Assembly (NCBI GenBank): GCA_029976025.1
Contig: JARKNX010000096.1
Location: forward strand, 1 to 64,000
Origin: Aggregatilineales bacterium
Lineage (GTDB): Bacteria > Chloroflexota > Anaerolineae > Aggregatilineales > Ch27
Reading direction: 5' to 3'
DNA: 64,000 nt
Below the pieces are notes generated by a model, which did not search any database, had not been told where the DNA came from, and worked only from the letters and a program-made list of their open reading frames with translations. Each line of letters begins with the position of its first letter. Within the stretch, counting starts at the first letter, position 1. Made by a program: the position numbers and the translations under genes. Shown one piece after another: positions 53,496 to 61,837 of this stretch.

Positions 53496-54212
53496 ATGCA
53501 CCATACAATCGACGTGGAAGGCGTCTCCTTCCGCTATCCTGACGGCACGCCCGCCCTGAACGACGTTACCCTGTATGTCGCCCCCGATGAGAAGGTGGCG
53601 CTGGTTGGCCCTAACGGCGGCGGCAAGTCCACCCTGCTGCTGCACCTGAACGGCATCCTGCGCAGCGCGACAGGCCGGATCAGCGTTGGCGGGCTGCCGC
53701 TGAACGACGCCAATCTCGGCCAGATTCGGACCTGGGTCGGCCTGGTCTTTCAGAACCCCGATGACCAGCTTTTTTCGCCGCGCGTCCACCAGGATGTGGC
53801 CTTCGGCCCGCTGCATATGGGCCTGCCGGAGGACGAAGTCAAAGCCCGCGTCAAAGAGGCGCTGGACGCGGCAGGCATCGCCAACTACGCCGACCGGATC
53901 AGCCATCACCTCAGCGTAGGGGAAAAGAAGCGGGTCGCCCTGGCGACGGTGCTCAGCATGGACCCCAAAATTCTGGTCCTGGACGAGCCTTCCGCCGGGC
54001 TGGACCCGCGCGGGCGGCGCGCCCTGATCCGCCTGCTGGAGTCCTTCCAGCAGCGGACGATGCTGATCAGCACCCATGACATGCGGCTGGCCTACGAGCT
54101 GTGCTCGCGGACGGTGGTGCTGGAGGGCGGGCGCGTCGTCGCCAGCGGCCCCAGCGAGGCCATCCTGACCGACCGCGCCCTGATGGAACGGCACGGGCTG
54201 GAAACTCCGTAA
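53496..54212 (+). CDS. cbiO: ECF transporter ATPase CbiO
   Basis: A 238-residue ABC ATPase. It has Walker A GPNGGGKST, Q-loop VFQNPDDQLFS (typical of ECF ATPases), signature LSVGEKKRVALA, Walker B ILVLDEPSAGLD and the switch His in LISTHDMRLA. The start is 1 bp after the cbiQ stop. It powers cobalt/nickel uptake with CbiM and CbiQ. A single ATPase is expected to act as a homodimer. Confidence 0.94.
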   Translation: MHHTIDVEGVSFRYPDGTPALNDVTLYVAPDEKVALVGPNGGGKSTLLLHLNGILRSATGRISVGGLPLNDANLGQIRTWVGLVFQNPDDQLFSPRVHQDVAFGPLHMGLPEDEVKARVKEALDAAGIANYADRISHHLSVGEKKRVALATVLSMDPKILVLDEPSAGLDPRGRRALIRLLESFQQRTMLISTHDMRLAYELCSRTVVLEGGRVVASGPSEAILTDRALMERHGLETP

Positions 54213-54402
54213 CAAAACAGAGAGTCGCGAACAACACAGAGCGGTCCGCCCCGCCAACAGCCCCGCGCCCGGCCTGAAAACCGGGAATCGCACGGTATAC
54301 TATGGACAGCGGAGACCATTCTCAACGCGACCGCCCGCTTCCCCCTCCTGAAGACGTGTCTCTGCCCCTGTGCCGATCACGCTGAGATGAAAGGATATCT
54401 TC

Positions 54403-55374
54403 ATGGAATATACAATGCTGGGTCGGACCGGCCTGAAGGTCAGCCGCCTGTGCCTGGGCACGATGAACTTCGGCCCGGAGACAACCGAAGCCGACAGCTT
54501 CGCCATCATGGATCGGGCGCTGGAACTGGGGATCAACTTCTTTGACACGGCCAATGTCTACGGCCGGAAAAAGGGCGAGGGCGTCACGGAGACGATCATC
54601 GGCCGCTGGTTCGCCCGGGGCGGGGGCCGCCGGGAAAAGGTCGTCCTGGCGACCAAGGTCTACGGCGCGATGGGCGACTGGCCCAATGAAAACAAGCTCT
54701 CCGCCCTGCATATCAAGCGGGCCTGTGAGGGCAGCCTGCGCCGCCTGCAGACCGACCATATCGATCTCTACCAGATGCATCACGTTGACCGCGCCACGCC
54801 GTGGGAGGAAATCTGGCAGGCGATGGAACAGCTCGTCCGCGAGGGCAAGGTCCTCTATATCGGCAGCAGCAACTTCGCCGGCTGGCATATCGCCCAGGCC
54901 AACGAAGCGGCCCGCCAGCGCCATTTCATGGGGCTGGTCTCCGAGCAAAGCCTGTATCATCTGGGCGCCCGCACTATTGAGATGGAAGTGATCCCGGCCT
55001 GCCAGTCTTACGGCCTGGGGCTGATCCCGTGGTCACCGCTGGGCGGCGGCCTGCTGGGCGGCGTGCTCAGGAAGATCGCCGAGGGCCGGCGCGCGTCCGA
55101 GGAAATACAGAAGCGTATCGAGGAGAATCGCCCGCAGATCGAGGCTTATGAAAAGTTCTGCGCCGATATCGAGGAAGAGCCGGCGGCGGTGGCGCTGGCC
55201 TGGCTGCTGCACCAGCCGGCAGTGACGGCCCCCATTATCGGCCCGCGCACGATGGACCAGCTCACCGGGGGCAGCCTGCGCGCTCTGGAGATCAAGCTGA
55301 GCGCGGAACAGCTTCAGAAGCTGGACGAAATCTGGCCCGGGTTCAAACCCGCGCCGGAACACTACGCCTGGTGA
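54403..55374 (+). CDS. Aldo/keto reductase
   Basis: A 323-residue NADPH-dependent TIM-barrel oxidoreductase. The tetrad is visible: LGINFFDTANVYG (Asp, Tyr), VVLATKVYG (Lys) and IDLYQMHHVDRATP (His). Cofactor-binding residues appear in IGSSNFAGWH and VTAPIIGPRTMDQL. It most resembles the YghZ/Kv-beta-like branch. The substrate is unknown. The gene lies alone with its own 190-bp upstream region. Confidence 0.93.
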   Translation: MEYTMLGRTGLKVSRLCLGTMNFGPETTEADSFAIMDRALELGINFFDTANVYGRKKGEGVTETIIGRWFARGGGRREKVVLATKVYGAMGDWPNENKLSALHIKRACEGSLRRLQTDHIDLYQMHHVDRATPWEEIWQAMEQLVREGKVLYIGSSNFAGWHIAQANEAARQRHFMGLVSEQSLYHLGARTIEMEVIPACQSYGLGLIPWSPLGGGLLGGVLRKIAEGRRASEEIQKRIEENRPQIEAYEKFCADIEEEPAAVALAWLLHQPAVTAPIIGPRTMDQLTGGSLRALEIKLSAEQLQKLDEIWPGFKPAPEHYAW

Positions 55375-55489
55375 CGCCGGACCTCACCACCGAGAATCAC
55401 GACAGGGCGGCTCCCTCTGGCCGGGGATACCGCCCCGTCTTTTGTCAGCCCGGCGCGGCGATCGATCAGGCCGCTCTCTGGCCGGGAGG

Positions 55490-56275
55490 CTACGCCATCT
55501 CCACCCGGATGGAGCCAACGCCGCTGCGCACGTCGATATCGAGCCGCACATCCGACCCGGCATAGCTCGTTGTCTGGTAGCCTTTGTCGGATCTGATCAG
55601 GCCCTCGTCGGCGCTGACGCCGCCCAGGCCGGTGCTGGTTCGGACGCGAATGGGCAGCTCGCTATCGACGACGATGATAATTTCGCCCACGCCGCCCTCA
55701 ACCCTGGCCCGGCCGGCGATCAGGCCGTCGCCCGTGAAGTGCAGGACCATCTGGCCGACTCCGCCGTTGATCCTGAAGCGCTCAAAATTGGCGTTGAGCA
55801 GCCCCCTGACCGTGGTGCGGCCGGCGCCCGCCTGGATATGCCCCTCGATCAGGGTCTCCGGGTTGGGCGTAGCAAAATTCAGGACGACATCGCCCGCGCC
55901 GGAGCTGATATCCAGGCCGAGCAGCGGCAGACCGCCCAGCTCCATCTCGGTGGCCGAAGCGCCGGCGTTCACTTCCAGGCTGTAAGGCTTCGCCGTGCCC
56001 AGCAAAAATTCCCAGTTGTTGGTAATACGGCCGGTGGGGATGAGGACCCGGTAATCCTGGCGGATGCGGACGGTGCGCCCCTGCACGCTGTAGCGCGGCT
56101 TAAGCTCTTCCACGTTGTAGGTCACTTTGCCGCTGACGAGCGAGTCGCCAGCGCCGGCTTCCAGCACGATCTTGCCGAACGGCACATCCAGCTTCAGGTG
56201 GGCGGGTTCGCCCGCGGGGTAAGGCAGGTCGGCGGTGGCCGCCCGCGGGTCGATATAAGACGGTGTCAGTTTCAT
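55490..56275 (-). CDS. Toast-rack / DUF2154-like beta-helical protein
   Basis: A 261-residue protein with no signal peptide. It is built of repeated short beta strands (LDISSGAGDVVLNFATPN, LIEGHIQAGAGRTTVRGLL, RINGGVGQMVLHFTGDGL, VEGGVGEIIIVVD, VRSGVGSIRVEMA), the pattern of the toast-rack and LiaF/DUF2154 C-terminal families. Members of these families are tied to envelope stress responses. AAGAGGGG lies before ATG 56275. Confidence 0.7.
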   Translation of the reverse strand: MKLTPSYIDPRAATADLPYPAGEPAHLKLDVPFGKIVLEAGAGDSLVSGKVTYNVEELKPRYSVQGRTVRIRQDYRVLIPTGRITNNWEFLLGTAKPYSLEVNAGASATEMELGGLPLLGLDISSGAGDVVLNFATPNPETLIEGHIQAGAGRTTVRGLLNANFERFRINGGVGQMVLHFTGDGLIAGRARVEGGVGEIIIVVDSELPIRVRTSTGLGGVSADEGLIRSDKGYQTTSYAGSDVRLDIDVRSGVGSIRVEMA

Positions 56276-56410
56276 GGCTATTCCCCTCTTTGTATGCACA
56301 GACCGGGCATCGGCCGCTGTACACAGCCGACGCCACCTTCTCTGTGTACTCAATACGCACCGGCCCGGCGAAGGTTGCGTCGGGCCGCCACGCCCCGTGC
56401 GCCGCTGGCA

Positions 56411-56449
56411 ACAAAATCCCCGGGGTGAAAAGTGCCCCACCCCGGGGAT
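56411..56449 (-). terminator. Rho-independent terminator of the SDR gene
   Basis: On the minus strand a 12-bp stem ATCCCCGGGGTG/CACCCCGGGGAT (56416-56449) is followed by TTTTGTT. It lies 29 bp past the SDR stop codon. Confidence 0.85.
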
Positions 56450-56477
56450 CAACCTGCATAACGGGCGATACCTGTCC

Positions 56478-57218
56478 CTAGAAGGCGTGCCAGCCGCCAT
56501 CGACGGCAATCACAGCGCCGTTGATGTAACTCGCTTCATCCGAGGCCAGGAACGCGGCGACACTGGCAATCTCATTCGCCTCGCCAGACCGGGGATTGCT
56601 GGCCATCGTCTTCTGAAGCACAGAGAAGCCCAGGGAGCTGGGTTCGCCCCCGAGGGAGATGTTGGTGCTGACCCCTCCGGGCGCGATGGCGACGCAGCGT
56701 ATCCCTTCGCTGGCGTACATCGCCGCGGTATTCTCCGTCAGCCCGATCAGGCCGTGCTTGGACGTGGTGTAGGCCGCGCCCGCCACGCCGCCGCGCAGCC
56801 CGCCTACCGAGGCGATGTTGATGATGACGCCATGCCCGGCCCGGCGCATCACCGGGATAGCCGCCCGGCTCAGCAGCATGGGGCCGGTCAGGTTCACGGC
56901 AAGCACGTGCTGCCAGACCTCATCGCTCACCTCGTCCACCGGCAGGAAGCGATCGACGATGCCGGCGTTGTTAACCACGATATCCAGACCGCCCAGGCTC
57001 TGCGCTGTTTCTACCAGCCGGTCGATATCGGCCTGGCTGGTGACATCAGCCCGCACGGGGGTGACGTTGGCGATAGTCTGAAGCTGCTCCAGACCAATCG
57101 GGGAGATATCGCCCCCGACCACTTTCGCCCCTTCTTCAACGAAACGCCTGGTCATGGCCAGCCCGATACCCAGGCCGGCGCCAGTGATGATCGCCACTTT
57201 GCCTTTCAGTCGTTCCAC
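56478..57218 (-). CDS. Short-chain dehydrogenase/reductase
   Basis: A 246-residue classical SDR. The cofactor motif is ITGAGLGIGLAMTRR (GxxxGxG), with DIVVNNAGIVDRF (NAG) and the catalytic YTTSKHG (YxxxK). The end SYINGAVIAVDGGWHAF is typical. The GTG at 57218 has AGGAGG 7 bp upstream and gives the normal SDR length; the long upstream reading frame is not coding. The substrate is unknown. Confidence 0.92.
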   Translation of the reverse strand: MERLKGKVAIITGAGLGIGLAMTRRFVEEGAKVVGGDISPIGLEQLQTIANVTPVRADVTSQADIDRLVETAQSLGGLDIVVNNAGIVDRFLPVDEVSDEVWQHVLAVNLTGPMLLSRAAIPVMRRAGHGVIINIASVGGLRGGVAGAAYTTSKHGLIGLTENTAAMYASEGIRCVAIAPGGVSTNISLGGEPSSLGFSVLQKTMASNPRSGEANEIASVAAFLASDEASYINGAVIAVDGGWHAF

Positions 57219-57394
57219 GATGAAACCTCCTTGCATAGTGAAGGCTACAGGCGCCCGGCGGAAGCGCATCGCTCTCGCCGGGGGCCGGCGATAGATCAGC
57301 CTGTCCGCAGTTGCGGGCAGGCTGACAACACTTATTATACCGCAAGAGCTTCTCCCGGTCATCAAATCGGGCGATTGTGTTGGCGATAACAGTA

Positions 57395-57423
57395 TTGTCA
57401 AACGGGCACAGGAGTGGTATAGT
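57395..57423 (+). promoter_or_regulatory. Promoter of tRNA-Met
   Basis: TTGTCA (57395-57400), a 17-bp spacer and TATAGT (57418-57423), 12 bp before the tRNA 5' end. Confidence 0.7.
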
Positions 57424-57435
57424 AACAATCACACT

Positions 57436-57510
57436 GGCGATGTAGCTCAATGGTAGAGCGGGGGACTCATAAGCCCTAGGTTACAGGTTCAAATCCTGTC
57501 GTCGCCACCA
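57436..57510 (+). tRNA. tRNA-Met (anticodon CAT)
   Basis: A cloverleaf with acceptor GGCGATG/CGTCGCC, D arm GCTC/GAGC, anticodon loop CTCATAA and T arm GGTTCAAATCC. CCA is encoded at 57508-57510. Acceptor features and the loop suggest an elongator Met tRNA; an Ile2 (lysidine) identity cannot be excluded by eye. Confidence 0.9.
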
Positions 57511-57511
57511 G

Positions 57512-57539
57512 CGCCCTCCAGAGCGGAGGGCGTTTCTTT
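57512..57539 (+). terminator. Terminator after tRNA-Met
   Basis: An 8-bp stem CGCCCTCC/GGAGGGCG (57512-57532) followed by TTTCTTT. Confidence 0.8.
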
Positions 57540-57726
57540 ATGGGCCAGCGCGGCGCTATGATAGCCCCTCAGTGGTCGGAGGGCCTGCTGCTTCTACGGT
57601 CAGGGGCGGGCGCGGTTTGCATAAATCCGGTCGGGGACGTATTCTGGATGATACCGGCCGGGCGCCCGGCGCTGTTCAGCCAGCTCGCAGTCCTGGTACA
57701 GCCATCATCCACACGACGAGTTATTT

Positions 57727-58797
57727 ATGACCGGCAAGCCGTCGCATACTGCTCTCCCTATGGAGCCGGGCCAGTCCCTGGCCGGATATGAGATTCGCCG
57801 CCTGATCCACCGCGGCATGATCGCCGATGTGTACCGCGCCGCGTCCGCCGGCCTGGGCGCAGACGTGGCGCTTAAGGTGCTGCGAATCTTCCCGGAGAGC
57901 GAAGAAAAGGCGGTTGAGCTTCAACATCGCTTCTACCACGAATTTCAGGCTATTGCGGCACTCCAGCATCCTAACATTGTGCGCATCTACGACTTCGGTC
58001 AGGATGCCGGGCGGTACTATATCGCCATGGAGATGGTCGAGGGCACAACCCTGCGCGATATCCTCTCCGAGCGGCGCGGTGGGCTGCCCCATGAGCAGGC
58101 GCTTTCCCTGTTCAACCAGGTGGCGGATGCGCTGGCCTACGCCCACAGCAGGGATATCATTCATCAGGATATCCGGCCGGATAACATCTTAATGGCCGGG
58201 GGGGTACGCCCGGTGGTGGTTGACTTCGGCCTGATGCGTGTGATCAGCGACGACCAGACCACAACGGCGGAATACAGCCCGCACGCCCCCTTTTACATGT
58301 CACCCGAACAGGCCGCCGGCGGTGAGGTCACCGCCCGCGCCGATATCTATTCCCTGGGCATCCTGCTCTACGAGATGATCACCGGCGATGTGCCGTTCAA
58401 GGGCGGCTCCGCCGCGCGCATCCTGGTGCAGCATCTGCAACAATCGCCGCGCCCGCCCGGGGAGCTGGTCGTCGGGCTGGACCCCCGCGTGGAGCAGGCT
58501 ATCCTGCGCGCGCTGGCTAAAGACCCGGCGGAACGATTCTCCTCGCCCCGCAGCATGATTGAGACGCTGGAACATCCGGTGAATTCCGGGGAATTCGATA
58601 CCATCACCCTGACCAGGGAGCGCGCAACAGCCTTCCGGCAGCGCGTTCAGGATGTCCAGAGTCAGCAGGCTCCGCAGGTCGTCACGCCTGCGCCGCCAGC
58701 GCAGGCGATCGATCGCACTACGGCGCTGCTGCTGGCTATTGTGGTGATTGTGGTGCTGGCAGGCGTCATAGCGCTGCTGACGCAGGTACTGCGCTAG
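57727..58797 (+). CDS. Divergent Ser/Thr protein kinase with C-terminal membrane helix
   Basis: A 356-residue Hanks-type kinase. The ATP lysine is in VALKVLRIF, the catalytic loop reads IIHQDIRPDN (His146-Gln-Asp148, Arg in place of the usual Lys), and the metal loop is DFGLM. The P loop is degenerate (IHRGMIADVY). APFYMSPEQAAGGEVTARADIYSLGILLYEM matches the APE and F-helix regions. A C-terminal helix (ALLLAIVVIVVLAGVIALLTQV) anchors it with almost no outer domain. It may phosphorylate FHA-binding partners. The stop is 3 bp from the left direct repeat of island 3. Confidence 0.88.
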   Translation: MTGKPSHTALPMEPGQSLAGYEIRRLIHRGMIADVYRAASAGLGADVALKVLRIFPESEEKAVELQHRFYHEFQAIAALQHPNIVRIYDFGQDAGRYYIAMEMVEGTTLRDILSERRGGLPHEQALSLFNQVADALAYAHSRDIIHQDIRPDNILMAGGVRPVVVDFGLMRVISDDQTTTAEYSPHAPFYMSPEQAAGGEVTARADIYSLGILLYEMITGDVPFKGGSAARILVQHLQQSPRPPGELVVGLDPRVEQAILRALAKDPAERFSSPRSMIETLEHPVNSGEFDTITLTRERATAFRQRVQDVQSQQAPQVVTPAPPAQAIDRTTALLLAIVVIVVLAGVIALLTQVLR

Positions 58798-58800
58798 CCA

Positions 58801-58848
58801 CCCGGCCTCAGAACGGCGGGTCGGTATCGAAGAACAGCGCCCACCACA
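58801..58848. repeat. 48-bp direct repeat, left copy (island 3)
   Basis: Begins CCCGGCCTCAGAACGGCGGG and ends GCGCCCACCACA. Identical to 59674-59721. It is a duplicate of the last codons and stop of the FtsB-like gene at 59681, placed right after the kinase stop codon. Confidence 0.95.
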
Positions 58849-58871
58849 ACCCGATAGCGGGATGCTTCCAA

Positions 58872-58925
58872 TTGACTTCTCCTTTTTATGTCGATATGAT
58901 ATTCATAATCTATGAGTTTATGAAT
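58872..58925 (+). promoter_or_regulatory. Promoter and inverted-repeat operator of the AbrB/PIN module
   Basis: TTGACT (58872-58877), a 17-bp spacer and TATGAT (58895-58900) form a near-consensus promoter. Just downstream an inverted repeat ATTCATAA (58901-58908) and TTATGAAT (58918-58925) fits a binding site for the AbrB-type antitoxin, which would block initiation (autoregulation). Confidence 0.75.
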
Positions 58926-58941
58926 CCGGAGGAAGACGCTG

Positions 58942-59220
58942 ATGGCTAAAAAGTCATATGTAATCCAGGAGAACGGGCAAGTTACCTTGCCGCGCGAATT
59001 CCGCGAGCGGTACGGCCTCAAGAAGGGCGATATGGTGGTATTTAAAGAGACCGAAGATGGGCTGTTGATCGACGCCAGAGAGACACTGGCGCTGAAACTG
59101 CTGGGTGAGATTGGCGATGTGCTCAAGAGCCGGGGCATTAGCCTTGAGGAGATGATCGAGTCAGGCCGGGAAATTCGGCAGGAAATCTACCAAGAGAAGT
59201 ATGCCCGAGATACCGAATAG
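58942..59220 (+). CDS. SpoVT/AbrB-type antitoxin
   Basis: A 92-residue protein whose N-terminal half is the swapped-hairpin AbrB fold: SYVIQENGQVTLPREFRERYGLKKGDMVVFKETEDGLLI. The C-terminal half is acidic and helical (EEMIESGREIRQEIYQEKY) and probably wraps the toxin. It overlaps the PIN toxin by 20 bp. GGAGGAAG lies before the ATG. Likely autorepressor through the site at 58901-58925. Confidence 0.9.
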   Translation: MAKKSYVIQENGQVTLPREFRERYGLKKGDMVVFKETEDGLLIDARETLALKLLGEIGDVLKSRGISLEEMIESGREIRQEIYQEKYARDTE

Positions 59221-59656
59221 AATCAGGGTGTTTGTTGATGCCAGCGTACTGTTTGCGGCAGCTTACTCAAATGCCGGTTCCGCGAGAGACCTGATCTTGC
59301 AAGCAATTGCCGGCAGGATAGAGGCGATTATCAGCCAGGATGTGCTGGACGAAGTGGAGCGTAATCTGAGCCGGAAGGCGCCCGATCTGCTGGCGAGATA
59401 CAGGCAACTGCTACATCTGATGGAACCGACAACCGGGGCCGATCCGTCGCCTGAAGAAGTCCGGGCAGCCGAAGCGTATGTAGCGCAGAAGGATGCCCCT
59501 ATCGTCGCCGCTGCGATCAAAGCCAGGGTCGATTATCTGGTTACTTACGACAGAAAGCACCTCCTGAAGCCGGTGGAGGTGGCAAGACTCTCAGGACTGA
59601 CAGTGGCAACTCCTGCCGATGTACTGGCAATTCTCAGGCAGGCGGGGGAAGAGTAA
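59201..59656 (+). CDS. PIN-domain toxin (VapC-like)
   Basis: A 151-residue PIN nuclease: RVFVDASVLFAAAYSNAG (first Asp), ISQDVLDEVERNL (Glu), KDAPIVAAAIKARVDYLVTYDRKHLL (third and fourth acidic sites). It most resembles the COG1569-like PIN group often paired with AbrB antitoxins. Its start lies inside the antitoxin gene, so expression is coupled. Confidence 0.9.
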   Translation: MPEIPNRIRVFVDASVLFAAAYSNAGSARDLILQAIAGRIEAIISQDVLDEVERNLSRKAPDLLARYRQLLHLMEPTTGADPSPEEVRAAEAYVAQKDAPIVAAAIKARVDYLVTYDRKHLLKPVEVARLSGLTVATPADVLAILRQAGEE

Positions 59657-59673
59657 TCCGTCCTGAGAAGCGG

Positions 59674-59721
59674 CCCGGCCTCAGAACGGCGGGTCGGTAT
59701 CGAAGAACAGCGCCCACCACA
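59674..59721. repeat. 48-bp direct repeat, right copy (island 3)
   Basis: Covers the last 13 codons and stop of the FtsB-like gene plus 7 bp. Identical to 58801-58848. The gene is intact, so this copy is probably the original target. Confidence 0.95.
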
Positions 59722-60124
59722 CCCGCCACGGCTCAATGACGGATTCTTCCTCCAGCCCGGCGACAGGGATCGGCGCCAGCGTGGGAGAAGGGGTCGGCAG
59801 GGGCGCGCCGGCGGGGACGGGGACAACAAGCACTTCCCCCTCGCGAATCATCTTGCCTTCAGACCGCGCCCAGGCTTCTACATACTGATCGCTGCGGGCG
59901 AATTCCAGGTCCTGCTGGAGCACAGCCTGTTCCGCCTCCAGCGTGGCGATCTCGGCCTCCAGTGCCTGGCGGTCCCGCTGAATACGCTGCCCGGCGGCAA
60001 TACGGCCGCTGAAGTTGATCGCCAGCAGCAGGCCAATAGCCAGGATGGAGGCAAACAGAATCTGAATGCCGGAAAGCTGGGGGTTTCTGGAAGATCCGTG
60101 CGGGTCAGGCGACTGGCTGCTCAT
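59681..60124 (-). CDS. FtsB/DivIC-family septum formation initiator-like protein
   Basis: A 147-residue bitopic protein. It has an N-terminal cytoplasmic tail, one membrane helix (IQILFASILAIGLLLAINFSG) and a coiled coil (QRIQRDRQALEAEIATLEAEQAVLQQDLEFARSDQYVEAWARSEGKMIREGE), the FtsB/DivIC/FtsL pattern, and a C-terminal Pro-rich tail ending ALFFDTDPPF. It probably takes part in the divisome. The last 13 codons are duplicated at 58801. Confidence 0.85.
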   Translation of the reverse strand: MSSQSPDPHGSSRNPQLSGIQILFASILAIGLLLAINFSGRIAAGQRIQRDRQALEAEIATLEAEQAVLQQDLEFARSDQYVEAWARSEGKMIREGEVLVVPVPAGAPLPTPSPTLAPIPVAGLEEESVIEPWRVWWALFFDTDPPF

Positions 60125-60352
60125 ACGGTTATGATAGCGAGAACGGGCGCCCTGTGCCAGACCCCGATCCCCGCAGGCGGGGGCGAAGGGTGACGGCGGA
60201 CGGACGACCTCAGGTGGGCCAGTGACGCGCCGCCGGCCCTCAGCGGCTGGCCGGTCAGGCCGCCGGGGCCGGTCGGATTTAGCGTATCAATTATGCGGGG
60301 TATTGCCCGTGCGCCGTGCCAGCCGCGGCTGGTATCGCGCCTTCAGGCCGGA

Positions 60353-61837
60353 TCACCGGGCCGGGTAGGTCTCGCGCAGCACATCGCGCATCACCTCAGC
60401 GAATCTCTCCGGCTGTTCGAAGTTGGGGCGGTGCCCGGATGCTTCGAACACGATCCTCTCTTTCGAGGGCGCCTCGAGCATGGCGAACCACTCATCCGCC
60501 AGGACAGCCCGGCCCCTGGCCTCATGCCTGCCGGCCACCATGTAGATCGGGATATCGAGGCTGGGGATATCCCGGCGGAAATCAATATCCTGCAACTGCG
60601 GGTAGAGGACCGAGAACGTATCCAGGAATCCGCGCAGCCCGTTGATCCGATCCATGAACGAATTTTCAGGCACGAACAGATTGCCGGGCATCTCTTTGCT
60701 CACGTCAAGCTCCGGGTACCGGTTCCAGTCGTGCTCATGCGAGATAGCCGGTTCGTAATCGAGCAGGTTATCGTAGGGCGGCGGCCCGTTCTGGCGCAGC
60801 GTGGCAGCCAGAGCGGCGTTGCCGGTCTGTTCCGCCCACGCCAGGGTGTCCTCCCAGAACATGATATCAGTTTCGCGCTGGCTCACCATCTGCCCGCTGC
60901 CCACGAAAGCGTAATATAGCTCGGGGTGCTGCTGCACGGCCAGCACGCCGAGGGTGCTCCCCCAGGACTGGCCAACCAGGTAGATTCTGTCCTCTGCGAA
61001 GCGGTCTCGCAGGTAGTTGGTCAGCGCGATAGTGTCGGCCACAGCCTGCTCGAGGGTCAGCGTAGCTGTCGGATCGAGCGCCGAGTAGGACTTGCCCGCC
61101 CCGCGCTGATCCCAGGTCACCACGACGAAATCCTGCTCGAGGCTCACATCGGCGCGCATGGCGCCGATCTCAGTGCCGCCAGGCCCGCCGGCCAGGAACA
61201 GCAGGACAGGGTTATCCACATCCCTCCCCCGAATCATCAGCGCCTGCTCATGGCCGCCGATTGGCACAGTAATCAATTCAGCGATGCTGCCGGGCAGCGG
61301 TCCGCCGTCGGGGCCGACGATGGGATAGGTGGCGGCGGGGCGGGCAACGAAGGCGGCAATCACCAGCAGCGCCAGGGTGGCGAGGCCGGTGAGTGTCCAG
61401 CCGATAACCCCCATGGGAGCTGCCGCTTCTCCCCCCAGGCGGGTCGAAAGCCAGACCCCGTAAACGCTGCCCAGGATCATCGGCGCCAGCACAAACAGGC
61501 CGTGGGCCGCGCGCCCCAGCACAAAGGCGATGATGCCATACGTCGAGTTGAGGTGGATGGCATCCACGGTGGGGCCGTTAACCCCCCGCCGGGCAAGCTC
61601 GAACACCACGACAAACACCACCGGCGCAACCAGCAAGCTCCACCGGTTGCCCATGGCGAAGCCAGCTAACAGGCCGACAACGAGGGCGGCCAGCATGGAT
61701 ATCAGCGTCTGGGTTGTCGTTATCGGGCCGCGCGGAGTAAGCCAGGCGCTGATCAGCCCGGCGCCAGCCGCCACCCCCGCTGCGACGGCAAGCCCGATTT
61801 TCCAGTCCGACCAGAGGTGCTCCAACACTCCGTGCAT
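60353..61837 (-). CDS. Multi-pass membrane-anchored S33 alpha/beta hydrolase (proline iminopeptidase-like)
   Basis: A 494-residue protein. The N-terminal about 190 residues carry about five or six hydrophobic helices (IGLAVAAGVAAGAGLISAWL, MLAALVVGLLAGFAM, LLVAPVVFVVVFELA, LTGLATLALLVIAAFVA). The rest is an alpha/beta hydrolase with LFLAGGPGGTEIG (oxyanion HGGPG-like), WDQRGAGKSY, nucleophile YLVGQSWGSTLG and a late His in FEASGHRPNFEQ. The catalytic part resembles proline iminopeptidases. The membrane domain is unusual for that family. Confidence 0.85.
   Translation of the reverse strand: MHGVLEHLWSDWKIGLAVAAGVAAGAGLISAWLTPRGPITTTQTLISMLAALVVGLLAGFAMGNRWSLLVAPVVFVVVFELARRGVNGPTVDAIHLNSTYGIIAFVLGRAAHGLFVLAPMILGSVYGVWLSTRLGGEAAAPMGVIGWTLTGLATLALLVIAAFVARPAATYPIVGPDGGPLPGSIAELITVPIGGHEQALMIRGRDVDNPVLLFLAGGPGGTEIGAMRADVSLEQDFVVVTWDQRGAGKSYSALDPTATLTLEQAVADTIALTNYLRDRFAEDRIYLVGQSWGSTLGVLAVQQHPELYYAFVGSGQMVSQRETDIMFWEDTLAWAEQTGNAALAATLRQNGPPPYDNLLDYEPAISHEHDWNRYPELDVSKEMPGNLFVPENSFMDRINGLRGFLDTFSVLYPQLQDIDFRRDIPSLDIPIYMVAGRHEARGRAVLADEWFAMLEAPSKERIVFEASGHRPNFEQPERFAEVMRDVLRETYPAR

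Larger units (their letters stand above)
58849..59673. mobile_element. Candidate mobile toxin-antitoxin cassette (AbrB/PIN)
   Basis: A 0.8-kb segment between perfect 48-bp direct repeats. It carries a promoter, an operator and the two genes of a toxin-antitoxin system. Lower GC than its flanks. No recombinase is encoded. Confidence 0.6.

Noticed and set aside
57540-57791. Small ORF between tRNA-Met and the kinase gene
   Set aside because: It overlaps the kinase start in another frame and has no domain or good ribosome site.
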